Positions 1-5,615 of a stretch of DNA of 5,615 bases are shown here, piece by piece; position 1 is the stretch's first letter, and every line of letters starts with the position of its first letter. Under the pieces are notes generated by a model. The model did not search any database, was not told the origin of the DNA, and saw only the letters and a program-made list of their open reading frames with translations. Position numbers and translations under genes: made by a program. The DNA is from Bacteroidota bacterium (GTDB lineage Bacteria > Bacteroidota > Bacteroidia > Sphingobacteriales > Sphingobacteriaceae), in NCBI GenBank assembly GCA_013286985.1, contig JABDEQ010000085.1, positions 3,676 to 9,290 on the forward strand, read 5' to 3'.

Positions 1-28
1 ATCCAAATAACACCTTTAAGGATACCTG
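1..28. repeat. 28-bp inverted copy of part of the MBL gene (left copy)
   Basis: These 28 bases are the exact reverse complement of 1099-1126, inside the MBL-fold hydrolase gene. Read from base 3 on the + strand they encode PNNTFKD, the same peptide as MBL residues 140-146. The match stops at base 29, where isochorismatase coding sequence takes over. The copy touches the window edge, so its true length is unknown. An exact 28-bp match 1.1 kb away is far beyond chance. It marks a chimeric join or a real inverted duplication end. Confidence 0.95.
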
Positions 29-544
29 CAAAAAGGTATTGTTGGATTTCCATTGGCTCACCCGGTTGAGGGTATATTGGCTAATGCCGCAAAACTGGTT
101 GATGCTTTCCGTAAAGCCGGATTACCGATAGTATTTGTAAATGTAAATCCTGCCGGTGCAAAATGGACAACCTCACGCAAAGACCCGGCGCCTGCATCGA
201 ATATCGTATTTAAAGAAGATTGGGCAGAAATTGTATCCGATATAAACCCGCAACCCGACGATATTTATATCACCAAACATACCTGGGGCGCTTTTTTTGA
301 AACAGCGTTAGACGAAGAGTTAAAGAAAAGAGATATAACCGGTATTGTAATAGGTGGTATATCAACCAGTATTGGTGTGGAAGGTACTGCCCGCCAGGCC
401 AGTGAAAGAGGTTATAACGTAACTTTCGTTACCGATGCCATGACTGACATGGTTGCCAGTGCACACGAAAATAGCCTGAAAACCATTTTCCCACGAATGG
501 GCGAAACCGGAACAACCGGAGATGTTATAGCTAAACTGGACTAA
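26..544 (+). CDS. isochorismatase-family hydrolase, 5'-truncated
   Basis: This is the C-terminal bulk of an isochorismatase-like (cysteine hydrolase superfamily, PF00857) cytoplasmic protein; the substrate cannot be told. Homology starts at about base 26 with LQKGIVGFPLAHPVEG, which in the family follows a first beta strand ending in the catalytic Asp (typically V-I-D-x-Q-K-G). Here that strand and Asp are missing: the codon before LQK is Tyr and an in-frame TAA lies at 17-19. A TTG at 53 could open a 163-aa frame, but it falls inside conserved sequence and is not a credible start. The family Lys is probably in ITKHTWGAF (codon 275-277). In GISTSIGVEGTAR a Gly (codon 374-376) sits where many members have the nucleophile Cys, as also in PhzD-type isochorismatases. 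The stop is TAA at 542-544. About 20 N-terminal residues appear lost at the junction with the 1-28 repeat, so the product as drawn should be inactive. Confidence 0.85.
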   Translation: MQKGIVGFPLAHPVEGILANAAKLVDAFRKAGLPIVFVNVNPAGAKWTTSRKDPAPASNIVFKEDWAEIVSDINPQPDDIYITKHTWGAFFETALDEELKKRDITGIVIGGISTSIGVEGTARQASERGYNVTFVTDAMTDMVASAHENSLKTIFPRMGETGTTGDVIAKLD

Positions 545-700
545 GATTGACACGATTGAAGGATTTTTTTGATTGACAGGATTTTTTTTGAGCAAGATTT
601 AAAGGATTTGATTTTGCAAGTCCTTTGAATCTTTTAATCGTATAAATCCATTCAATCCCTTAATCGTGTCAATCCTTTAATCCCGCAATCGTGTTTAACC
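545..700. repeat. inverted array of ~26-nt-period intergenic repeats
   Basis: This region lies between two convergent genes. GATTGACACGATT (545-557) is the exact reverse complement of 662-674. On the left arm GATTGACA recurs 26 bases later (545 and 571), each copy leading to GGA followed by a T run. On the right arm AATCGT recurs at 636, 662 and 687, spaced 26 and 25 bases, followed by variants of RTMAATCC. The last unit runs through the MBL stop codon (695-697). Similar AT-rich palindromic intergenic repeats are common in Bacteroidota genomes. I infer a dispersed repeat that also serves as a bidirectional transcription end. Copy number elsewhere in the genome cannot be seen here. Confidence 0.75.
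594..633. terminator. hairpin, probable bidirectional terminator
   Basis: Bases 594-606 pair with 621-633 over 13 positions, with a single G-T wobble at 600/627 and a 14-base loop (607-620). It sits at the centre of the larger 545-674 inverted repeat, between the stop codons of the convergent isochorismatase and MBL genes, which is where a shared terminator is expected. No clean T-tract follows the right arm on +. T runs do occur within the left arm at 564-570 and 582-589. Function is inferred from position and fold only. Confidence 0.5.
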
Positions 701-858
701 CTTCAGCTCTTCATAGGCAGCAGTAATACCACGCTGTATACCATCACCCTGCCAGTCGGTAATGCCGGGGATAGCGGTGGCCTGCAATAACTCATCTTTA
801 GTTTTGCCTGCATTTATGCCGGTTACTACGTAGTCTTCCAGTTTTTCCATAAAGTTTT

Positions 859-865
859 GCATGTC
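859..865 (-). other. frameshift/deletion point in MBL gene (GACATGC)
   Basis: On the minus strand GGACATGC ends the first frame (Gly-His-Ala of FGHA), while the overlapping GACATGCAA begins the second frame (Asp-Met-Gln of DMQNF). The same seven bases therefore serve both sides in different frames. That is what a deletion between two GACATGC copies would leave behind. The ancestral second copy is inferred, not seen. Confidence 0.6.
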
Positions 866-1098
866 CAAATATAAATACGGTATCCTTGTCAAACTGTTTA
901 CGGGCATGTTCCAAAGCCACTGGCCAGTGTTTTACTGATGCCCCAGCACTGTTATCAACAAACGGATAGCGGCGGTTAAATACCAAATCGCCGGTGTGTA
1001 CAATGTTGGCATTTTCAAAGTGGATCATGGCGTCGCCATTGGTATGGCCCCGGCCAAAATAATAGGCTTTAATGTGCTCGTCGCCCACTTTTATTTTC

Positions 1099-1126
1099 CA
1101 GGTATCCTTAAAGGTGTTATTTGGAT
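1099..1126. repeat. 28-bp inverted copy (right copy, inside MBL gene)
   Basis: This is the partner of bases 1-28 in opposite orientation. It encodes MBL residues from about P140 to W148 on the minus strand, in uninterrupted coding sequence, so this copy is the native one. The flanking bases (1098 against 29) differ at once. Confidence 0.95.
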
Positions 1127-1541
1127 AATATTGCTTGTCCTCGGTTTTTTGTTTTACTGCTACGGTCGTTTGGTTTATTAGTGAGTTTTCATGAGCAGCC
1201 ACTTTATTAACTACTCCCTTAAAAGAAATATTGCCGCTGGTATGGTCGCCGTGGTGGTGCGTATTAATCAGCCATTCAAAAGGCAAATCTGATTGCTTTT
1301 TTAACAGACCAATCAGGTGTGTTGCCTGGTCCGGAAACTCGGCATCAACCACAACAATGCCTTCCTTATTAATCATCCAGGCAATAGTTCCGCCTTGTTC
1401 GGCAAACATACCTACGTTGTTGCGCAGGGTTTTAAATTGATAAGTAGGGTCGGCCAGCATACCGGCAAAACTTTTTTTATTAAAAAGTGCTAGTGAAGCA
1501 GCTGTTATGGCGGTGTTTCTTAAAAAATTTCTTCTTTCCAT

Positions 1542-1750
1542 TGGTAAATTCAGGGTTGATATTATCTATTGTTTATGACGATGATTTTGTGCCTTTGGTT
1601 GCCTCAATAATTAAGATTAAATAAGCAACAAAAGCGATTTTTTCGTAGATTAAATTTAACAGATATACGCTGCATTATGTTATAAAATTACTGTAAAAAT
1701 GTTGATAGAACGTTCGTCAAAATCTGTTTATCTTTACTTTCTGATATACT
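1542..1750. promoter_or_regulatory. divergent upstream region (MBL / glycosyltransferase)
   Basis: This 209-bp AT-rich region separates two divergent starts and so must hold a promoter for each gene unless transcripts enter from elsewhere. I could not place a Bacteroidota promoter (TTTG, then TAnnTTTG) with proper spacing on either strand. TATCTTTA at 1729-1736 resembles a -7 box but would leave a leader of only a few bases. No operator-like palindrome, riboswitch or small ORF was recognised. Confidence 0.4.
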
Positions 1751-3418
1751 ATGAATCAACCCCAATCGGCTACACAATATAAATGGCTTTACCTTTTTAT
1801 AGGTTTGGCAGTAATGATAAATTTCAGCGGCCTTTTTATCCCCATAATGGGTCCTGATGGTGCACTATACGCGCTCATTGCTAAAAACATGGTATTAAGG
1901 CACGATTATGTGAACCTTTTTTATCATGATGCCGACTGGCTGGATAAACCTCATTTTCCATTTTGGATTACGGCGCTATCCTTTAACTTATTTGGTTTTA
2001 CCACATGGGCCTATAAATTGCCCGGCATACTTTTTTTGCTGATGGGCGCCAGGTATACCTTCCTGTTTGCCAAAACCCTTTACAATAAACAGGTGGCTTT
2101 ATTAAGTGTGTTGATACTGTTAACAGCCCAGCATATTGTATTATCAGATAATGATGTGCGTGCAGAACCTTATTTAACCGGGTTAATTATTGCTGCCGTT
2201 TATCATTTATATAAAGCTTACCAAAACAACAGTTTTTGGCAATTGCTTGCCGGATGTGTTTTTACTGCATTTGCCATCATGACCAAAGGCATGTTTGCCC
2301 TGGTGCCTATTGGTGGTGCCATTGCCGGGCATTTTATTATCACCCGCGAATGGAAAGCGCTGTTTAACTTACGATGGCTATTGGCTATTATTTTAATAGC
2401 CATATTAATATTGCCCGAGTTATGGTGTCTGTATCAGCAGTTTGATCTTCACCCCGAAAAGGCGGTTTTTGGGCAAAAAGGTGTTTCGGGCATACGGTTT
2501 TTCTTTTGGGATAGCCAGTTTGGGCGCTTTTTCAATACCGGCCCCATCAAGGGTCATGGAGATCCTACGTTTTTTGTGCATACTGCTTTATGGGCCTTTT
2601 TGCCATGGTCGCTGGTAATGTTTGCAGCCGTTTTTCAATATATAAAAAAGGGAAGCAAAAATGTAAAGGCACACGAGTGGTTTTGCATAAGCGGCGCACT
2701 GCTTACTTTTTTGCTGTTTTCGGCATCAAAATTTCAATTGCCACATTATTTAAACATTGTTTTTCCTTTTTTTGCTATAGTTACGGCGCAGTACCTTTAT
2801 TATATCAAACTGCAAAAAACAAGGCGCGCCGTTGGCGTTACGCAGGCTATTGTAATTGTTTTAATGTTATTGGCGGTTTGTGCCCTGCAGTATTTTTTCA
2901 ACCCGCAAATTTTTAGCTGGGTTACTGCCATCAGTATAAGCATATTATTTTTACTGATGATGGTTTTTCCATACGAGGCCGACAATTCCATCATCCCTAA
3001 AATTATATATCGCACAGCCATAGCATCGTTTATTGTAAACCTTTACCTCAACCTGTCTTTTTATCCATCGTTAATGAAATACCAGGCGGCTAGCGAGGCA
3101 GCTATCTATATCGATAAAAATAATCATAACCATATTCCGGTAGTTGTTTTGGGCGATGATTATGTTACCGCATTTGAGTTTTATATTGATGCGCCCGTAA
3201 CTAAAATTGATGCTGATGGCAAAGGGGAATTACCTTCAAAGCCATTTATACTATACGCCCCCGTTAGTGTGGTTAACGGTTTAACCAAAAAGGGATGGGT
3301 AATAGAAACACTGAGTACCTATCAGCGATATTGGATAAGCCGGCTGAAAGGTGCTTTTTTAAATAAAAATACCAGGCCAAAAGAGCTCACCGCAACCGAA
3401 GTAGTAATGGTGAATTGA
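1751..3418 (+). CDS. ArnT/PMT-like polytopic glycosyltransferase
   Basis: This is a 555-aa inner-membrane glycosyltransferase of the GT-C fold (ArnT/dolichyl-P-mannose protein mannosyltransferase group). Such enzymes move a sugar from a polyprenyl-phosphate donor to a lipid, glycan or protein on the periplasmic face. A first membrane helix (about 12-32) is followed by GPDGALYALIAKNM, where D36 matches the conserved catalytic Asp of the first periplasmic loop. LDKPHFPFW (64-72) matches the KPP-type motif, and DNDVRAEP (133-140) and MTKG (177-180) are further family motifs. SASKFQLPHYLNIVFPFFAI (324-343) resembles the KS-LP-Y segment of ArnT. About 12 hydrophobic helices run to around 435, then a soluble C-terminal domain follows. 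Length is normal for the family and the frame is intact. The ATG at 1751 leaves a complete first helix. No arn/pmr or lipid A genes are adjacent, so the 4-amino-arabinose substrate should not be assumed. The serpin gene follows after 86 bp on the same strand. Confidence 0.88.
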   Translation: MNQPQSATQYKWLYLFIGLAVMINFSGLFIPIMGPDGALYALIAKNMVLRHDYVNLFYHDADWLDKPHFPFWITALSFNLFGFTTWAYKLPGILFLLMGARYTFLFAKTLYNKQVALLSVLILLTAQHIVLSDNDVRAEPYLTGLIIAAVYHLYKAYQNNSFWQLLAGCVFTAFAIMTKGMFALVPIGGAIAGHFIITREWKALFNLRWLLAIILIAILILPELWCLYQQFDLHPEKAVFGQKGVSGIRFFFWDSQFGRFFNTGPIKGHGDPTFFVHTALWAFLPWSLVMFAAVFQYIKKGSKNVKAHEWFCISGALLTFLLFSASKFQLPHYLNIVFPFFAIVTAQYLYYIKLQKTRRAVGVTQAIVIVLMLLAVCALQYFFNPQIFSWVTAISISILFLLMMVFPYEADNSIIPKIIYRTAIASFIVNLYLNLSFYPSLMKYQAASEAAIYIDKNNHNHIPVVVLGDDYVTAFEFYIDAPVTKIDADGKGELPSKPFILYAPVSVVNGLTKKGWVIETLSTYQRYWISRLKGAFLNKNTRPKELTATEVVMVN

Positions 3419-3504
3419 TTTTTTGCATGGCTTGTATCGTTTAGCTTACATGCTGCGTAATGCATAATAACCAGGTGAAAATAAATTATTTAATCTAGCT
3501 TATT

Positions 3505-4752
3505 ATGGTAAATCGCAAAACTCCGCTGTTGCTTTTCTGTTTATTGTTTATTGGCTTTGCTTCCTGCAAAAAGTCAACTGTTACTCCTCATTCGGGCCCG
3601 GGAAAGGACCTGGTACTTTCGGCCATTGAGCAACAAAAGGTAACATCGGACAATGCGTTTACCTTAAGTTTATTTAAAAATTTAGATAGCGCAAATACCG
3701 GAGGTGTAAACCTCTTTGCATCACCGCTTTCTGTAAGTTTTGCATTGGGGATGACCAGCAACGGAGCAAATGGCGCTACCCTTGATGCCTTTAAAAAGGT
3801 ACTTGATTTTAATACACTGACGCCCGCCCAGATAAATACCTATTACCAAACCCTGCTGACAAATTTGCCCGGATTGGATCCGAATACCACCGTAAAAATT
3901 GCCAATTCAATTTGGTACAGGCAGGGTTTTAATGTGGCGTCGCAGTTTTTGCAAACCAACAGCACTTATTTTAACGCTAAAGTGCAGGCCCTTAATTTCA
4001 GCGACCCTTCATCAGTAAACACAGTTAATAACTGGGTAAGCGATCAAACAAATGGTGCAATACCGTCTATAATAAATGCCATACAACCTAATGATATGAT
4101 GTACCTGGTTAATGCCATTTATTTTAAAAGCATCTGGAATGAAAAATTTGATCCGGCCAAAACAATACCACTGCCATTTACTTTGGCCGACAATAGCCAG
4201 GTAACTACCAGTTTTATGGATGGGAAAATTGATTATAAAAGATTTGATAACAGCGAAGTGCATGTTTTTGAATTGCCTTACTCCAATAACCGCTATAGCA
4301 TGGTAATAGCAATGCCTGCAACTGGCATAACTGTACAACAGCTGGCCGCCGGGCTCGATTCGGCCAAATGGAACTTGTGGATGAACAGTTTATTTGCAAC
4401 CAATAGCGAATTAAAGCTGCCAAAATTCAAATTCAGCTATAGCATAAACCTCAATAACCCGTTAACGGAACTGGGTTTGGGTATTGCTTTTTCATCAAAT
4501 GCTGATTTTAGCGGTATTAGCACCGGACTGCCGCTGCAAATAACCCGCGTTGATCATAAAGCTTATATCGATGTTGATGAAAGCGGTACAACAGCCGCGG
4601 CCGCCACAGTTGTTGTTGTAGGCACATCGGTATCTGCTAATCCTCCGCCAACAGTAATTGATCATCCTTTTATATTTGCCATAAGACAGGTAAATACCGG
4701 CCTGATATTATTTACAGGAGTGATGAATAACCCTTTGCAATCGGGCAGTTAA
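3505..4752 (+). CDS. serpin-family protease inhibitor, lipoprotein
   Basis: This is a 415-aa serpin (PF00079), complete, with a lipoprotein signal. Residues 1-20 are basic then hydrophobic, ending FAS before C21 and KKS, typical of Bacteroidota lipoproteins, so the mature protein should be anchored in the outer or inner membrane. The fold is covered end to end: FASPLSVSFALGM (71-83, shutter), NSIWYRQGF (134-142), LVNAIYFKSIWNEKF (201-215), and the C-terminal signature DHPFIFAIRQVNTGLILFTG (386-405). The reactive-centre hinge ESGTTAAAAT (359-368) has small residues at P15-P9 and Thr at P14 and P8, the pattern of inhibitory serpins that insert the loop into sheet A. Counting P17 as E359 puts P1-P1' at S375-V376, but loop length can shift this by a residue or two. 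A Ser/Thr/Val scissile region suggests an elastase-like or broad target, not trypsin. Miropin of Tannerella forsythia is a known inhibitory Bacteroidota serpin. No protease gene is adjacent, so the target is unknown. DinB follows after 74 bp. Confidence 0.93.
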   Translation: MVNRKTPLLLFCLLFIGFASCKKSTVTPHSGPGKDLVLSAIEQQKVTSDNAFTLSLFKNLDSANTGGVNLFASPLSVSFALGMTSNGANGATLDAFKKVLDFNTLTPAQINTYYQTLLTNLPGLDPNTTVKIANSIWYRQGFNVASQFLQTNSTYFNAKVQALNFSDPSSVNTVNNWVSDQTNGAIPSIINAIQPNDMMYLVNAIYFKSIWNEKFDPAKTIPLPFTLADNSQVTTSFMDGKIDYKRFDNSEVHVFELPYSNNRYSMVIAMPATGITVQQLAAGLDSAKWNLWMNSLFATNSELKLPKFKFSYSINLNNPLTELGLGIAFSSNADFSGISTGLPLQITRVDHKAYIDVDESGTTAAAATVVVVGTSVSANPPPTVIDHPFIFAIRQVNTGLILFTGVMNNPLQSGS

Positions 4753-4826
4753 TGCTAAATATTACATTATTATAACATAGGGCTTTTATATATTGCGCCA
4801 TCAATTAATCAAAAACCTTAATAACG

Positions 4827-5270
4827 ATGGATAATATTTTTGCCACGCTGTTTGAACTTCAGCTTACAAAATTAAAGGGGGAAGTAGCCAGTTTTAAAGA
4901 TGAAGCTGATCTTTGGAAAAAATTGGACGGCATAAGCAATCCTGCCGGTATTCTTGTAAGTCACCTGTTGGGAAGCCTTAATTTTAGCCTTGGTACTAAT
5001 ATTGCCAAAAATGGTTATATCAGAAACCGGGAAGCTGAGTTTGCTGAAACAAATATTCCCCGCGAAAAACTAATAAGCGGAATAGACAGCCTGATATTGG
5101 TGGTTAAAGCCGCTCTCGAAAATATAAGCGAAGAAAAGCTGGAAGAACAATACCCAATGGAGCATCAGGGTATCCACAATACCCGGTTTTACCTCTCCTT
5201 ATCTACCAAAACAAGAAAAAGGGATCAAACCATCGTGCGCATTACCATACCAGTTATACAGCGATGGTAA
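4827..5270 (+). CDS. DinB-like (DUF1572-type) protein, C-terminally truncated
   Basis: This is a DinB/YfiT-like four-helix-bundle protein, of the type that binds a metal through three His and in some branches acts as a thiol-dependent transferase; the exact function of this one is unknown. Residues 1 to about 125 fit the family: FATLFELQLTKLKGEV opens the first helix, ISNPAGILVSHLLGSLN (36-52) carries the first likely His ligand (H46), then GYIRNREAEFAETNIPREKL (63-82) and LEEQYPMEHQG (105-115). The family then expects a helix like T-x-F-x-L-x-H-L-x-x-H-x-x-Y-H-x-G-Q holding the other His ligands. Here TRFYLSLST is followed by KTRKRDQTIV and a stop at 5268-5270, and these residues are an out-of-frame reading of phospholipase C codons. 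Real DinB sequence ends by about 5207. As written the protein lacks its metal site and should not work. The ATG at 4827 is preceded by AATAACG with no Shine-Dalgarno. Confidence 0.8.
   Translation: MDNIFATLFELQLTKLKGEVASFKDEADLWKKLDGISNPAGILVSHLLGSLNFSLGTNIAKNGYIRNREAEFAETNIPREKLISGIDSLILVVKAALENISEEKLEEQYPMEHQGIHNTRFYLSLSTKTRKRDQTIVRITIPVIQRW
5200..5207 (+). other. DinB / phospholipase C junction (TATCTACC)
   Basis: DinB-type coding reads through TTA TCT ACC (Leu-Ser-Thr) in its own frame. Phospholipase C coding reads TAT CTA CCA (Tyr-Leu-Pro) in a different frame and continues PKQEKGIKPSCALPYQLY. These eight bases make sense in both genes, so the exact join cannot be placed within them. 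It may lie slightly to the left, since SP before YLPKQ could also be phospholipase C sequence. Confidence 0.65.
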
Positions 5271-5615
5271 ATTAAATGCGGATAAAACTGCCTTTACCCT
5301 GAACTTTACCGCCAGCAATGAGATTTTTGGCAAGGGAGCTTCGGGCTCACCTTTTAACGTTTATGCACCGGGCAAATATTTGCAGCAGGTTAACGATAAA
5401 GAGGTAATGGGCGATGTACGCACCTGGGCCTACACCGCAGTTGCCGGCGATACGCTAACCGATGCCTGGCCACTACACGAATTTGAAAACAGTGATTATC
5501 ATTTGCGTGTGTACGGGCCCAACGGCTTTTTCCGCGAATTTAAAGGCAACGCCGCCGACCCGGCCGTTGAGATAACCGCCGAATACCAACGCAGCCTTAC
5601 CGACACCAAAAAGTT
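5200..5615 (+). CDS. phosphocholine-type phospholipase C, C-terminal fragment
   Basis: This fragment lacks its start and runs off the window. Its open frame (codons from 5200) reads YLPKQEKGIKPSCALPYQLY, then a beta-rich domain with FNVYAPGKY, VRTWAYTAVAGDTLTDAW and YHLRVYGPNGFFREFKG. These match the C-terminal DUF756 repeat domain (PF05506) of bacterial phosphocholine-specific phospholipases C. Those are secreted enzymes that cleave phosphatidylcholine or sphingomyelin. The large N-terminal alkaline-phosphatase-like catalytic domain and the export signal are absent: directly upstream lies DinB-like sequence in another frame with no start or promoter. GC over 5281-5580 is about half by hand count, visibly above the DinB-like and glycosyltransferase genes. 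That could reflect a strongly selected gene or a different source. More of the domain should follow beyond base 5615. The family call is firm. Whether the join is real is not. Confidence 0.85.

Larger units (their letters stand above)
695..1541 (-). pseudogene. Tat-exported MBL-fold metallo-hydrolase, frameshifted
   Basis: This is a periplasmic zinc hydrolase of the metallo-beta-lactamase fold (PF00753); its substrate is unknown. The ATG at 1541 gives MERRNFLRN followed by a hydrophobic stretch (residues 10-20), a twin-arginine export signal (RRxFLR), which supports this start. The metal-site motif HHHGDH (95-100) supplies the HxHxDH ligands, and H166 (GRGHTNGD), D185 (HTGDLVF) and H227 (FGHA) fit the remaining ligands. 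After FGHA the original frame gives non-family residues and stops at 798-800. The true C-terminus continues in another frame from DMQNFMEKLEDYV (codon at 863-865) to EELKG and a TAA at 695-697. Relatives usually have a short stretch between FGHA and this helix, so the break looks like a small deletion plus frameshift rather than one lost base. The encoded product would keep its ligands but lack the last helices. No Shine-Dalgarno is seen. The gene is convergent with the isochorismatase gene and divergent from the glycosyltransferase gene. Confidence 0.8.

Noticed and set aside
53..55. TTG as the start codon of the isochorismatase gene
   Set aside because: It lies inside conserved family sequence (GFPLAHPVEG), the upstream codons LQKGIVG are clearly part of the same protein, and the catalytic first strand would be missing. 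The frame is truncated, not started here.
545..700. A CRISPR array, because of the ~26-nt periodicity
   Set aside because: The repeated core is short and degenerate, there are no unique spacers of constant length, the arms are inverted, and no cas genes are near.
1..1126. An invertible, phase-variable gene cassette flanked by inverted repeats
   Set aside because: Flipping the segment would not restore a sensible MBL or isochorismatase gene. The left copy abuts the middle of an unrelated gene, and no recombinase is present. Kept only as an alternative in the findings.
1729..1736. TATCTTTA as a -7 promoter box for the glycosyltransferase
   Set aside because: It lacks the final G, the nearest upstream TTG (1702-1704) is spaced too far, and the resulting leader would be only a few bases long.
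2590..2916. Open frame in another phase within the glycosyltransferase gene
   Set aside because: It overlaps an intact, strongly supported gene, its translation has no domain-like features, and it is an out-of-frame reading. The same holds for the open frames opposite the serpin (4012-4423 minus) and across the MBL gene (996-1440 plus).
3419..3504. A terminator or promoter between the glycosyltransferase and serpin genes
   Set aside because: Only a weak 5-bp inverted pair (GCATG 3425-3429 / CATGC 3447-3451) with a long loop and no T-tract is present, and no recognisable -33/-7 pair was found.
5208..5270. A genuine novel C-terminal tail on the DinB-like protein
   Set aside because: The same bases encode a well-conserved phospholipase C segment in another frame, so the tail is an accidental reading.

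Overview
The window looks like Bacteroidota DNA, most likely a Sphingobacteriaceae member (Mucilaginibacter/Pedobacter type). The grounds are moderate AT-richness, no Shine-Dalgarno sequence before any visible start (1541 minus; 1751, 3505 and 4827 plus), a lipoprotein signal ending in FASCKKS, and the gene families present. The genus is an inference from style, not from a marker gene.

Layout, left to right: (1) an isochorismatase-like hydrolase on + that has lost its 5' end (about 26-544). (2) A 150 bp convergent intergenic region holding an inverted array of about 26-nt-period repeats with a good hairpin. (3) A Tat-exported MBL-fold metallo-hydrolase on - (1541 to 695) that is frameshifted near 859-865. 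(4) A 209 bp divergent upstream region. (5) An intact ArnT/PMT-like membrane glycosyltransferase on + (1751-3418). (6) An intact serpin lipoprotein on + (3505-4752) with an inhibitory-type hinge. (7) A DinB-like gene on + (4827) that loses its C-terminal half around 5200-5207. There it runs, out of frame, into (8) the C-terminal part of a phosphocholine-type phospholipase C, which continues past the window end.

No pathway or operon logic ties the genes together. The glycosyltransferase, serpin and DinB-like genes are co-oriented with gaps of 86 and 74 bp and could be co-transcribed, but their roles look unrelated. I see no CRISPR array, phage, transposase, tRNA or rRNA, and no convincing new multi-gene system.

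The most notable signal is structural. Three genes are broken, each at a point where two unrelated or non-adjacent sequences meet at a few shared bases. The first 28 bases are an exact inverted copy of part of the MBL gene (1099-1126) placed directly before the decapitated isochorismatase. The MBL gene lacks a short stretch at a GACATGC motif. The DinB-like gene is fused to phospholipase C at or near TATCTACC. This pattern fits amplification chimeras or assembly misjoins, or less likely real microhomology-mediated rearrangement. It should be resolved before any biological reading of those three loci. The glycosyltransferase and the serpin look sound.
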